The notes: generated from the letters alone by a model not told the origin. DNA of 64,000 bases from Deefgea chitinilytica (GCF_016881405.1 NZ_WOFE01000006.1:81501-145500); one strand, 5' to 3'. Numbered from the stretch's first letter, positions 1 to 8,793 are shown. Translations and numbers: made by a program.

Positions 1-51
1 GTAGATACGTATGCCCGTGTGGGCTTTGCAGTCGAAATCGAAGGAAACAAC

Positions 52-729
52 ATGGCCGCTATGATTTCTGTGCAGCAGTTACGAAAAACGGTGCCGACCA
101 GCGAAGCGGAGTTGACCATCTTGCACGACATTAGTTTTACGGTCGCTCAAGGTGCTAGTTTAGCGATTGTTGGCAGCTCTGGCTCGGGAAAATCAACGCT
201 GCTGGCTTTGCTCGCGGGCTTGGATGTGGCCAGTGCCGGTGAGGTTGAGTTGGCTGGCACGCGTTTGGGCGCGCTGACCGAGGATGGCCGAGCCCGATTA
301 CGTGCGCAAACGGCGGGTTTTGTGTTTCAGTCGTTTCAATTGCTGCCGGATTTAACGGCGCTGGAAAATGTGATGTTGCCGCTGGAATTGGCTGGACAGC
401 CAGAGCCACAAGCAATCGCCGCCGCGTGGCTAGAAAAAGTGGGCTTGGCCGCGCGGCTCAATCACACGCCACGGCAATTATCGGGTGGCGAGCAGCAGCG
501 GGTGGCGCTGGCGCGTGCTTTTGCACCCGGTCCTAAAATTTTATTTGCCGATGAGCCAACGGGGAGTTTGGACTCGGTCACCGGTGAAATCATCGCGGAT
601 TTACTCTTCAAACTGAATCAAGAAGCCGGCACGACGCTGGTGCTGGTGACGCATGATGAAACGTTGGCTGCACGTTGCCGATCTCGTCTACGTCTTGCCG
701 CTGGCGCAATGGTGTCTTACGACGTTTAA
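52..729 (+). CDS. ABC transporter ATP-binding protein (YbbA/LolD-like)
   Basis: ATPase subunit of an ABC exporter acting at the inner membrane with the FtsX-type permease that follows. At 225 residues it shows Walker A GSSGSGKST (about 41-49), the LSGGEQ signature (about 143-148), Walker B ILFADEP (about 163-169) and a switch histidine in the segment VTHDE. The ATG at 52 is chosen because AAGGAA lies six bases upstream; an in-frame GTG at 19 has no such site. The pairing with a roughly 820-residue permease matches the YbbA-YbbP pair usually found near tesA. The substrate is unknown; lipoprotein or lipid extraction is only suggested by the family. Confidence 0.9.
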   Translation: MAAMISVQQLRKTVPTSEAELTILHDISFTVAQGASLAIVGSSGSGKSTLLALLAGLDVASAGEVELAGTRLGALTEDGRARLRAQTAGFVFQSFQLLPDLTALENVMLPLELAGQPEPQAIAAAWLEKVGLAARLNHTPRQLSGGEQQRVALARAFAPGPKILFADEPTGSLDSVTGEIIADLLFKLNQEAGTTLVLVTHDETLAARCRSRLRLAAGAMVSYDV

Positions 730-842
730 GACACGGGGAGCACGAAAGACACGGAAAAAGCAAAAACTATTCAGTGAGCATTTTGCTACTGCTTCGTTTT
801 TATTTCGTGTTTTTTTACTGTGTTTTCATGCTGTTCGTGATC
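730..842. repeat. Imperfect inverted repeat between the ABC genes
   Basis: The left arm (730-760, beginning GACACGGGGAGCACGAAAGA) and the right arm (806-842) match as reverse complements with gaps over some 30 bases. They fill the spacer between the ATPase and permease genes. The arrangement suggests a degenerate palindromic intergenic element that could fold in the mRNA. No protein is encoded convincingly here. Confidence 0.45.
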
Positions 843-884
843 TAAGTTTTTAACGTTTAAATTTCCGCTGAAAAGGCATTCCTG

Positions 885-3344
885 ATGTGGAATCTATTAA
901 AAATCACGCAGACTATATTCCGCCGCAATCTGGCCGCCGGCGAGTTTCGTACCTTATTGCTGGCGTTGACGATCGCGATTGCCGCGCTGGCGAGCGTGGG
1001 CTCGATCAGCGAGCGCGTGCAAGGATTGCTACTGGGACAGGCCAATCAATTACTGGCCGCGGATGTGGTACTGGTGTCCGATCACGCGATTAAACCCGAA
1101 TTAAAACAATTGGCGCTGCAGCAAGGTCTGCAGGTGGCGACGACGGCGACATTTCCGTCGATGGCGAGCTTTGGCGAGCAAACCACGTTGGCTTCGGTGA
1201 AAGCAATCAGCGATTTACATCCACTACGCGGTGATTTGTTATTGCAAGGCGATCAACGCACGGCTGCGCCAGCGGCAGGGCAGGTGTTTATCGATGCACG
1301 CTTGCAGGCTATGCTGGGTATTGCTGTCAACGATAGATTAAGCCTTGGTCAGCTGCAATTACAGGTGGCAGGTATCCTGCAGCGTGAGCCTGACGCGGGT
1401 TTTGATTTTTCCAGTTTGCAGCCACGCTTACTGATGAATCAAAGCGATTTGGCCGCCAGCGGTTTATTGGGGTTTGGTAGTCGGGTGAAATATCGATTGC
1501 TGTTGGCGGGGGATGAAAAACAATTGAGCGCGTGGCGCGCGCAAGCAGCGCCGCAACTAGAACGTGGTCAGCAATTAGAAAATGTGCGTGAAGCGCGCCC
1601 CGAGCTTAAAGATGCCTTGGATAGGGCGACGCGCTTTTTGCAAATGGCCGCCTTGCTCGCAGGCTGTTTGGCGGCGATTGCGATGATTTTGGCGGCGCGG
1701 CGTTTTGCTTTGCGCCATTACGATACGGTGGCCTTGCTACGCACCTTTGGTGCATCACGGGCTCAGGTGCGCACGATTTTACTGGCGCAGTTGGTTTTGC
1801 TGGCATTACTGGCGGCGGTACTCGGCGGAGCCTTAGCTTGGGCGGCAGAGGCAGCCTTGCTCGCGGTGATTCAAACTAGCTTGCCGCAGCCATTGCCCGC
1901 CGCAAGTCTGTGGCCGTGGGCGCTGGCCGCGAGCCTGGGTTTTTTGCTCTTACTAGGCAGTGCGGGGCCAATTTTATTGGCCTTGGCTGATACGTCACCG
2001 CTGCGTGTCCTACGCCGTGAAATTGCGCCGAGCGTCAAAGTAGGGTTGCAGTGGGGAGTGACGGGTAGCTTGATGCTCGGCTTGCTGTATTTGATTGCCG
2101 GTGATTTGCAATTGGCCGCGATGGTGGGGGCGGGTGTTGCGCTGGCCTTATTATTGGCGGGCGGCTTGGGATTATTGATGTTGCGAGCCTTGCAAGCGGT
2201 CTTGCCGGGCACGACAGTGAAAATCGCGGTGCGCCAATTGCAGCGCCAGCGCGGCCTGGTTGTGGCGCAACTGGGGGCGTTGAGCTTGGGCCTGCTAGGG
2301 ATTGCACTGTTGACTGTTGTACAAAGCGATTTACTGCATGCATGGCAGCGGCAAGTGCCGATTGACGCGCCAAACCATTTTGCGGTGAATATTCAGCCCG
2401 AACAAAGAGAATCCGTCGCGCAGCAGTTTACGCAGCAAGGCTTTGCTGAGCCCAAATTATTGCCGATGATACGTGGGCGCTGGCAGGCGTTAAATGGTGC
2501 GCTTGTGAATGCTGAGCACTATACCGAACCACGGGCGCAGCGTTTGGCTGAGCGGGAATTTAATCTGAGTATTGCGACTGACAATACGTCGCAAGGTCAA
2601 TTGCTGGCGGGTGTGCCTTTGCAGAGTCAAATTCCGGGTTGGTCAGTTGAAGTGGGTTTAGCTGAAACATTGGGTATAGCTTTAGGCGATTTGCTTACCT
2701 TTGATGTGGCAGGTATACCTATTACTGCACCGGTGGTGAATTTGCGCAAAGTGGCTTGGGAATCGTTTCGTGTCAACTTCTTTGTGATTGGCAGTGCAGC
2801 CATCATGAACGAGCAACCGACCAGTTGGGTGACGAGCTTTTATCTGCCTAATAATCCTGCTAAAGCGCCGTTTCTTGCATCGTGGGTGAAGGCGATGCCC
2901 AATATCACCATCATTGACGTCGGCCAAGTGTTGGCCGAGGTACAGCGGGTGATTACTTTGGCGAGTTCTGCTTTGCGCTTGGTGCTGGTGCTGTGCGTGC
3001 TGGCGGGTTTGACTGTGCTGATTGCGGCGCTCGACACGACTGAGGCTGAGCGGCGGCGTGAGGCGGCGATTATGCGTGCACTGGGCGCAACATCGCGGCG
3101 ATTGGCTGCGGTGTGGTGGGTGGAAAGTTTGTTAATTGGTGCCGTGGCCGGCTTGATTGCTGGAGTTTGCGCCAGTGCCACTGGCTGGTGCTTGGCGACA
3201 TATGTGCTGAAATTACCGATGACAGTGAATTGGCTATTGCCAATCTATACCTTGCTCGCTGGTATGGTATTGGCTGGGTTAACGGTGTGGCGCCGTCTGC
3301 GTGTGCTAGCCAATACGACACCGTTGATCCTGCTGAAAGAGTGA
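885..3344 (+). CDS. FtsX-family ABC permease (YbbP-like)
   Basis: Large inner-membrane permease of 819 residues, the partner of the upstream ATPase. A first transmembrane helix lies at about residues 18-40, followed by a periplasmic domain. A central group of hydrophobic helices runs from about 250 to 490, then a second periplasmic domain, then three C-terminal helices from about 695 to 815. This is the duplicated MacB/FtsX-like layout of YbbP. The motifs DTVALLRTFGASRAQVRTIL and REAAIMRALGATSRRLAAV are the coupling segments of the two FtsX domains. AAAAGG eight bases before the ATG supports the start. Substrate unknown. Confidence 0.9.
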   Translation: MWNLLKITQTIFRRNLAAGEFRTLLLALTIAIAALASVGSISERVQGLLLGQANQLLAADVVLVSDHAIKPELKQLALQQGLQVATTATFPSMASFGEQTTLASVKAISDLHPLRGDLLLQGDQRTAAPAAGQVFIDARLQAMLGIAVNDRLSLGQLQLQVAGILQREPDAGFDFSSLQPRLLMNQSDLAASGLLGFGSRVKYRLLLAGDEKQLSAWRAQAAPQLERGQQLENVREARPELKDALDRATRFLQMAALLAGCLAAIAMILAARRFALRHYDTVALLRTFGASRAQVRTILLAQLVLLALLAAVLGGALAWAAEAALLAVIQTSLPQPLPAASLWPWALAASLGFLLLLGSAGPILLALADTSPLRVLRREIAPSVKVGLQWGVTGSLMLGLLYLIAGDLQLAAMVGAGVALALLLAGGLGLLMLRALQAVLPGTTVKIAVRQLQRQRGLVVAQLGALSLGLLGIALLTVVQSDLLHAWQRQVPIDAPNHFAVNIQPEQRESVAQQFTQQGFAEPKLLPMIRGRWQALNGALVNAEHYTEPRAQRLAEREFNLSIATDNTSQGQLLAGVPLQSQIPGWSVEVGLAETLGIALGDLLTFDVAGIPITAPVVNLRKVAWESFRVNFFVIGSAAIMNEQPTSWVTSFYLPNNPAKAPFLASWVKAMPNITIIDVGQVLAEVQRVITLASSALRLVLVLCVLAGLTVLIAALDTTEAERRREAAIMRALGATSRRLAAVWWVESLLIGAVAGLIAGVCASATGWCLATYVLKLPMTVNWLLPIYTLLAGMVLAGLTVWRRLRVLANTTPLILLKE

Positions 3345-3488
3345 GCCCTGTGTTGTCCGATTTGCTGGTCGATAGATTGGCGTGTTTGATGGTGAGGCGG
3401 TCTTGATCTCGTTTGCTTGATGAACAAACGATTAAACTCTTTGATAGTTTGCGCCAGCGCAAAACGATCTGAGTTTGACTGGTGCATG

Positions 3489-3515
3489 CTCCACTCTGAC
3501 TAGTGCGCAGTGGAG
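3489..3515 (+). promoter_or_regulatory. Hairpin covering the ribosome binding site of the phosphotransferase gene
   Basis: CTCCACT (3489-3495) pairs with AGTGGAG (3509-3515) around a 13-base loop. The right arm contains the GGAG that serves the ATG at 3524, so the folded mRNA would hide the ribosome binding site. This is seen in the sequence only; a regulatory role is inference. Confidence 0.3.
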
Positions 3516-3523
3516 TGTGGCTA

Positions 3524-4441
3524 ATGTTAATCGTCGATCAAGGGCCCGTGGCTCGCTTGTGTCAGCTGTATTTGGGTGGCACACCGCAAAAAATTGAGAA
3601 AATCACTGGCTTTTATGCCGATGTATTTTTGGTGAAAGTCGGAAAGTTAAAAGCGGTGCTCAAATGTTATCGCCTGCCGGGGCAGGCGCAACTTGAAGCC
3701 GATGGTCTGAATTTTTTGCGCAAGTATAGCCATGGCGTTGTTGTTCCTGAAGTGATTGCGATGCATACCCCTGGTGAAACGGGGGAGGCTTTGATTTTGA
3801 CGTATGTGGATGGCATTCCTGCTAGCCATGCCTTGGAATCTCCGGTATCGATAGATCGTTTTGCTGATGATTGCACCGATTTATTGCTGAGCTGGCATTC
3901 GATTACCCGCCCGATTGGATTTAGCGATTTAGATGGTCGAGAGTACAAAGACTTTGCTAGCAGTTATAAAGCCTTTTTAGCGAGCCGTGTGGCATGGCTG
4001 AAAAGCAATATTGCGGCACAGCGGCTAGGCTTGCTATTGCGTGAGCGGATTATTTCGTTAGCTGCCCGATTTGAGCAGTTACCGTTTGGCGCTGAGTCGC
4101 TTCCTACCTTGATTCATGATGATTGCCATGCGGCGAACTTCTTGGTTGATCCCGACTCGCATCGTTTGTGCGGCGTCATTGATCCGTGCCATGCACGTTT
4201 CTCGCACCGTGATCTCGATTTATTTCATCTTTCTGATGTGCGGCCTGATTTCAAACTGCTCGCAACGTATTTACGCAAATGTCCGCAGGATGACGGTTTA
4301 TCGACGCGTTTGGCGTTCTTTACTTTGTTTGATGACATCAAGCATGCCGCCGCTACGCATTGGGATGATGAAGAGTGGTTGTGGCGCAAGGTTGAAAAAC
4401 TCGAATCGAAGTTAGCCGTAGCACCGAAAATTGTGGCCTAG
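3524..4441 (+). CDS. APH-like phosphotransferase / small-molecule kinase
   Basis: Cytoplasmic protein of 305 residues with the aminoglycoside-phosphotransferase/choline-kinase fold signature. An N-lobe lysine sits in AVLKCYRLPG. The catalytic loop HDDCHAAN fits the Brenner pattern HxDxxxxN, and the metal-binding DFG-equivalent is in GVIDPCHARFSHRD. It resembles the RdoA/fructosamine-kinase-like branch, but the substrate cannot be read from sequence. ATG at 3524 is preferred over a GTG at 3503 because GGAG precedes it by eight bases. A strong terminator follows, so it is probably a single-gene unit. A spectinomycin/aminoglycoside resistance role is possible but unsupported. Confidence 0.75.
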   Translation: MLIVDQGPVARLCQLYLGGTPQKIEKITGFYADVFLVKVGKLKAVLKCYRLPGQAQLEADGLNFLRKYSHGVVVPEVIAMHTPGETGEALILTYVDGIPASHALESPVSIDRFADDCTDLLLSWHSITRPIGFSDLDGREYKDFASSYKAFLASRVAWLKSNIAAQRLGLLLRERIISLAARFEQLPFGAESLPTLIHDDCHAANFLVDPDSHRLCGVIDPCHARFSHRDLDLFHLSDVRPDFKLLATYLRKCPQDDGLSTRLAFFTLFDDIKHAAATHWDDEEWLWRKVEKLESKLAVAPKIVA

Positions 4442-4480
4442 AATTCTAGGGGCTGTTGACGTTTTTAGGCTCTGCTATTG

Positions 4481-4525
4481 AACAAAAAATCCCTCTAATT
4501 TAGGAGGGATTTTTTGTTTTTTTTT
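4481..4525 (+). terminator. Rho-independent terminator of the phosphotransferase gene
   Basis: AAAAAATCCCTC pairs with GAGGGATTTTTT around the loop TAATTTAG, followed by a long T tract. It lies 40 bases past the stop codon of the phosphotransferase gene. Confidence 0.9.
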
Positions 4526-4628
4526 TATTATAGATTTGTAAATTTAATGCAAGAATAAATTAATATTGAGTGCATATGCCATGGGTTACTATTTTTTCAT
4601 TCTTTAGTTTGCTGCAGTAGGTGAAAAA

Positions 4629-5129
4629 ATGGGTAATTTGGCAGCGGTAGCAAAACATTTGGTCTATCAGTGTGGGCATCCGCCAAATAAAGCGGATTTT
4701 GCCCTCTTCGAGGAAAACCTTCTGGAGCTGACTTTGTGCTCGCTCGAGTTTAATTGTCCAGATTGTTGTCGGGCGGCGTTTTCATTGATTGACTTGGATT
4801 GCCAAGCGTATGCTAATTTGCACTATATCGATCAGAACTTTTCTGCATTCACACTGGAAGTAGCGAATGTAGTGAGCCCATTGAGTGATATTTTGGCCAC
4901 AAATGGCTACCAGTTTTGCTGGCCGTCGCTGGATGAATTGAGTTATGACAATGGTATTGAGTACGGTGGCGTATCGGTGTGGCGCAAAGAATTCTGGTTT
5001 GATCATCAAACTTCCCCTGAAAATGTATTGCGCTTGATGAATCATCTGAAGCAGGAAATGACATGGCTGGCCAATTATTTTCCCCGAGGTAAACAAGGAA
5101 CGCATTATGGGAAATTCATGCCACGCTAG
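4629..5129 (+). CDS. Hypothetical protein, cysteine-containing, 166 aa
   Basis: I do not recognise a family. The 166-residue product has no signal peptide or membrane helix. A cysteine cluster LTLCSLEFNCPDCC lies at about residues 37-50 (C-x5-C-x2-CC), so metal binding or redox chemistry is conceivable. The C-terminal half is rich in aromatic residues. AGGTG eight bases before the ATG supports translation, and the gene sits between two terminators as a free-standing unit. It could be a lineage-specific protein; nothing in the neighbours assigns a role. Confidence 0.6.
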   Translation: MGNLAAVAKHLVYQCGHPPNKADFALFEENLLELTLCSLEFNCPDCCRAAFSLIDLDCQAYANLHYIDQNFSAFTLEVANVVSPLSDILATNGYQFCWPSLDELSYDNGIEYGGVSVWRKEFWFDHQTSPENVLRLMNHLKQEMTWLANYFPRGKQGTHYGKFMPR

Positions 5130-5165
5130 GCTGGCTTGATGTGGTGCCATGACAATCGAATAGAT

Positions 5166-5192
5166 AAAAAACCCTCATCTGAGGGTTTTTTT
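5166..5192. terminator. Bidirectional terminator
   Basis: AAAAAACCCTC and GAGGGTTTTTTT pair around ATCT. It separates the rightward orphan gene from the leftward dinB-like gene and has A/T tracts on both sides, so it can stop transcription in both directions. Confidence 0.9.
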
Positions 5193-5224
5193 ATATCTTT
5201 TCCTACGGAGGCCAATTGTCTTAT

Positions 5225-5734
5225 TTAAGTGTGATGGCGTCGTTCTGGCTCGCTTAAATGTAAAAAACCAGTATAAATGTCACGCGGAGCGCTGATTCCC
5301 TGTTGCGACATAATCCGGCCGACCGCGCCACGGTGATAGCCGCCGTGAGTGATAATGTGCGCCAAAATTTCTTCGCGTGACATGCGTCCTAGCTGAGCAT
5401 CAATAAAAGTAAATTCTATCGTTTCAGCTAGCTGTATCGCATTCAGTTGCGCAACATAGTCCAGATACCATTGATCACTTTCCTGAACGTCCTGATACAG
5501 CGCTGCCAGTGTGGGTGTAGCTGGGGTGTTGGTATTGTTATAGCTGTGGCTTGTGCCTTGTAGATGCGCAGCGAAAATACGGTCGACGACATAGATATGA
5601 TTCAAGATCCGGATCGCTGCGTGTAGCTGTTCGTGCTGAGTGGCAGGATCCAAAATTTGCAGTGCGGCAAACAGCTCTTGATTCGCCCATGCTTTATATT
5701 TAAATAGCGAGTGCAGTAGTGTGGCTGTGCTCAT
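5225..5734 (-). CDS. DinB family protein
   Basis: Four-helix-bundle protein of 169 residues in the DinB/YfiT-like superfamily of metal-dependent enzymes, many of which act as thiol transferases. The N-terminal segment LFKYKAWANQELFAAL and the C-terminal ITHGGYHRGAVG (a HxxxH pair) are characteristic; a further histidine in ILNHIYVVDR completes a likely metal triad. No DNA-damage operator is visible upstream, so damage induction should not be assumed. It is leftward, downstream of recQ but with about 60 bases between them, so co-transcription is possible. The exact substrate is unknown. Confidence 0.85.
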   Translation of the reverse strand: MSTATLLHSLFKYKAWANQELFAALQILDPATQHEQLHAAIRILNHIYVVDRIFAAHLQGTSHSYNNTNTPATPTLAALYQDVQESDQWYLDYVAQLNAIQLAETIEFTFIDAQLGRMSREEILAHIITHGGYHRGAVGRIMSQQGISAPRDIYTGFLHLSEPERRHHT

Positions 5735-5793
5735 GGCTCACTCAGAAAAGGAAAGGTTAATCTGAGTGTAAGGGATTTGAGCGTTGCTGGCGA

Positions 5794-7578
5794 TTAGGCC
5801 TTGTTTAAAACTGCCAAAAACGCATCACCATATTTATCCAGCTTGCGATCACCCACGCCAGAGATTTTGGATAGCTCGTAATGATCACGTGGATGGTGGC
5901 GGATCATTTCTTTGAGCGTCGCATCACCAAAGACCACGTAAGCTGGTACGTCTTGTTCATCAGCGAGTTCTTTGCGCAGGCGGCGCAAGGCTTGCCATAG
6001 TGCGGCTTCTTGTGGATTGGCAAAATCGCTGTCTTTGTCGTGGTAGTTGAATTTCTCGGTGCGTTCGCGCAAATACAGCGGCGTTTCACCTTTCAAATAC
6101 GGACGCGCCGCATCGGTCAATTGCAAGCCGCCATGACCATCCGGGGACAATTGCAAGGCGCCGCGTACCAAGAGTTGGCGGAAAATGGCGCGCCAGCTGG
6201 CTTCATCGACGTCTTTGCCGATACCAAACGTTGTGATTTTATCATGTAGATGCTCTTTGACCTTTGGCGTAGTTTTGCCGCGCAATACATCGACCAGTTG
6301 CCCCACACCAAATCGATTACCGGTGCGATAAACGCAAGACAGGGCTTTTTGTGCTGCAGCGCTCATTTCCACCAGTTTGGGCGGATGCAGGCAATTATCG
6401 CAATTACCGCAAGCGGTGGTGGTTTCGCCAAAGTAGGCGAGCAAGGTTTGCCGGCGGCAAGCTGTGCCTTCAACGAGGCCAAGCATCGCATCGAGCTTTT
6501 GCCGCTCAATACGTTTTTGTTCATCGCTACTACCGCTTTGTTCTATCATTTGCGCTAGCAACATCACGTCATTCAGGCCGTATGCTAACCACGCATTGGC
6601 AGGCAGCCCATCACGGCCAGCACGGCCGGTTTCTTGATAGTAATTTTCGATGCTTTTGGGCATGTCTAAATGCGCGACAAAGCGCACATCGGGCTTATTG
6701 ATGCCCATGCCAAATGCAATCGTCGCGACCATGACGACGCCTTCTTCGCGTAAGAAGATTTGTTGATTTTTGGCTCGGATATCGGCGTCCAATCCTGCAT
6801 GATAGGGCAGAGCCCGGATTTCCTTGCTGCGCAGCCATGCGGTGGTGTCTTCGACTTTTTTACGCGACAAGCAATACACAATTCCCGAGTCGCGTTCATG
6901 TTCGCGGCGGATAAAGCTTAGTAATTGGTCGCGGGCGGTTTTCTTTTCGACAATGCTGTAGCGCAGGTTGGGTCGATCAAAGCTGGAAATATATTGTTGT
7001 GCACCTTGTAGCCGCAGCCGTGTAATCATTTCTTCGCGTGTGGCATGATCTGCGGTAGCAGTGAGTGCAATGCGGGGGACTTGCGGAAAATCGTCGGCCA
7101 GCACCGATAGGGCTAGATATTCGGGGCGGAAATCATGCCCCCATTGCGATACGCAGTGGGCTTCATCAATCGCAAACAGGGCAAGATGCGCTTGGCGTAG
7201 TAGCGATTGGAAACGAATCGTGGTTAGGCGCTCGGGGGCAACATAGAGTAATTTCAACTCACCGGCGACAAAAGCGCGTTCGACTTCGCGCGCAGCATTG
7301 GCGTCCAGCGTGGAATTTAAAAATGCGGCAGGTATGCCAAGTTCTTGTAGCGCTTCAACCTGATCTTGCATCAGCGCAATGAGTGGTGACACGACGACGC
7401 CACAGCCGGTTCGAACCAGAGCCGGAATCTGATAACACAGTGATTTACCGCCACCCGTTGGCATCAATACCAGCGCGTCGCCACCCGCGCAGAGATGGTC
7501 GACCACATCTCCTTGTTGCCCACGAAATGAATGGTAACCAAAAGTGTGTTCAAGGATATGGAGTGGGGTATTGGGCAT
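5794..7578 (-). CDS. recQ: ATP-dependent DNA helicase RecQ
   Basis: 3'-5' SF2 helicase for recombination and replication-fork repair. The 594-residue length is normal for a single-HRDC RecQ. Walker A TGGGKS is at 41-46, the DEAH box at 138-141, motif V in ATIAFGMGINKPDVRFV and motif VI in QETGRAGRDG. The RQC zinc site includes CRRQTLLAYFGE and ACGNCDNC. An HRDC domain occupies about residues 520-594. The ATG is 7576-7578. Its upstream side abuts the tRNA-Ser end of the integrative element, so its promoter must lie in the short 7579-7650 gap. Confidence 0.97.
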   Translation of the reverse strand: MPNTPLHILEHTFGYHSFRGQQGDVVDHLCAGGDALVLMPTGGGKSLCYQIPALVRTGCGVVVSPLIALMQDQVEALQELGIPAAFLNSTLDANAAREVERAFVAGELKLLYVAPERLTTIRFQSLLRQAHLALFAIDEAHCVSQWGHDFRPEYLALSVLADDFPQVPRIALTATADHATREEMITRLRLQGAQQYISSFDRPNLRYSIVEKKTARDQLLSFIRREHERDSGIVYCLSRKKVEDTTAWLRSKEIRALPYHAGLDADIRAKNQQIFLREEGVVMVATIAFGMGINKPDVRFVAHLDMPKSIENYYQETGRAGRDGLPANAWLAYGLNDVMLLAQMIEQSGSSDEQKRIERQKLDAMLGLVEGTACRRQTLLAYFGETTTACGNCDNCLHPPKLVEMSAAAQKALSCVYRTGNRFGVGQLVDVLRGKTTPKVKEHLHDKITTFGIGKDVDEASWRAIFRQLLVRGALQLSPDGHGGLQLTDAARPYLKGETPLYLRERTEKFNYHDKDSDFANPQEAALWQALRRLRKELADEQDVPAYVVFGDATLKEMIRHHPRDHYELSKISGVGDRKLDKYGDAFLAVLNKA

Positions 7579-7650
7579 CAGTCAATTGTACTATGCGGGG
7601 CGCTTTGCATTGCCGCTAGTGAGCGGAAAATTGTCATGGGCGCAGAATGC

Positions 7651-7680
7651 AAAAAAGCCCTGATGCATCAGGGCTTTTTT
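7651..7680. terminator. Perfect palindromic terminator beyond the left tRNA-Ser copy
   Basis: The thirty bases are an exact palindrome (AAAAAAGCCCTGAT and its complement, centred on GCAT... arms). It lies ten bases past the CCA end of the left tRNA-Ser copy and would terminate leftward tRNA transcription. It is probably the native host terminator that followed the tRNA gene before insertion of the element. Confidence 0.9.
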
Positions 7681-7688
7681 ACTTAATC

Positions 7689-7781
7689 TTGGCGGAAGCG
7701 CAGAGATTCGAACTCTGGGAGGACTCACATCCTCGACGGTTTTCAAGACCGCTGCCTTAAACCACTCAGCCACGCTTCCGT
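7689..7781. repeat. Attachment-site direct repeat, left end of the element (93 bp)
   Basis: The 93 bases from TTGGCGGAAG to CTTCCGT are identical to 22555-22647 and in the same orientation. They span the entire tRNA-Ser gene rather than only its 3' part. Flanking bases differ at once on both sides. Confidence 0.9.
7690..7779 (-). tRNA. tRNA-Ser(UGA), left copy
   Basis: On the minus strand the 90-nt gene starts GGAAGCG, has anticodon TGA in the loop CTTGAAA, a long variable arm typical of class II tRNA, the T-loop GTTCGAATC and an encoded CCA. It is identical to the copy at 22556-22645. Its upstream side (coordinates above 7781) is element DNA in which I see no good promoter, so this copy may be silent. 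Confidence 0.97.
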
Positions 7782-7898
7782 ACTTGATAAAACACCGCAA
7801 CCAATGCTGAAATTGTTATTCAATTCAAGGGTTTAGGTTTTCTATATTTGCTTAATTGCTATTTGTTCTAAGAGTGTATTTTAAATAACTCGTAGAGC

Positions 7899-7942
7899 TG
7901 TGTAACAATAGAGGTGCGTATTGTGTAGCAGTTTGTGTAACA
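7899..7942. repeat. Putative integrase arm-binding repeats, left
   Basis: TGTGTAACA at 7899-7907, TGTGTAGCA at 7922-7930 and TGTGTAACA at 7934-7942 recur in the same orientation. The same nonamers occur at the right end upstream of the integrase start. The last two are 12 bases apart, as at the right end. Binding by the integrase is inferred from their placement near both ends. Confidence 0.45.
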
Positions 7943-7971
7943 GGTCAAGCCCTTGCACTGACTTTTTTGCT

Positions 7972-8709
7972 TTAAGTATCCCTTAAATAGGTATCCAGTG
8001 CGTTAAGGAAATTACTTGGCTTAAGTAATTCTCGGCTGAGTTGTTGTCCAGCTGAGATTTGCTTGAAGGTCATTCCTTTTTTTAAGGCATCTCGATTATT
8101 ACGACTTGTAGTATTTGCTGTAGAGCCGTCTATCACTGTGGACGCATTTATAAGGGCGTAGGCGACTATCACGTCTCGCGGAACACCTTGACCGTTGTAG
8201 TAGATCACACCAAGGGTGTTGTATGCCTGTGCATGACCTTGCTCGGCAGCTTTACGAAACCAGCTAACCGCTTGGGAATAATCTATCTTTACTCCTTCAC
8301 CGTTGTAGTAAATTAGTCCAAGACTTTGTTGCGCAGGCGCATGACCTTGCTGAGCTGCTTTGCGAAACCAGCTAACCGCTTGGGAATAATCTATCTTTAC
8401 TCCTTCACCGTTGTTATACATTATTCCAAGATTATGTTGCGCAGGAGCATAGCCTTGTTCAGCGGATTTGCTAAACCAGCTTAGCGCTTGTGCATAGTCT
8501 ATGGGAATCCCTCGATTTTCATAGTGCATTACACCAAGTGAGAATTGAGATTTGGCATCTCCTTTTGCAGCGGCTGCAGAAAACTCACTAAATGCCAGTG
8601 TGTAGTCCTTAGCAGTATATGCTGTGACTCCTTCATCGTATCCTGCGCTAGCTGGCGTCGAGATTAGGCCTGCAACGAGTAGGGCAAGTAGTGTGTGTTT
8701 GATCTTCAT
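7972..8709 (-). CDS. Secreted Sel1-repeat protein, 245 aa
   Basis: Predicted periplasmic protein with a signal peptide (about 1-22, ending PASA) and about four to five 36-residue Sel1-like repeats of the pattern A-x-x-LG-x-x-Y-x-x-G-x-G-V. Such repeats form a superhelical protein-binding scaffold. It is the last gene of the seven-gene leftward cargo operon. Two adjacent repeats are almost identical at the DNA level (52 exact bases recurring at a 108-base offset), which points to a recent duplication of one repeat. The C-terminal 60 residues leave the repeat pattern and resemble the tail of the next Sel1 protein. Partner unknown. Confidence 0.85.
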   Translation of the reverse strand: MKIKHTLLALLVAGLISTPASAGYDEGVTAYTAKDYTLAFSEFSAAAAKGDAKSQFSLGVMHYENRGIPIDYAQALSWFSKSAEQGYAPAQHNLGIMYNNGEGVKIDYSQAVSWFRKAAQQGHAPAQQSLGLIYYNGEGVKIDYSQAVSWFRKAAEQGHAQAYNTLGVIYYNGQGVPRDVIVAYALINASTVIDGSTANTTSRNNRDALKKGMTFKQISAGQQLSRELLKPSNFLNALDTYLRDT

Positions 8710-8793
8710 TCGCTTTCTCGTGTTTAAGTTTAGAGCCGCTTGGCATAGTGCGGCGGTTTTGGGTTTGAATGCTGCTATTGCAAATAGAGCTGC

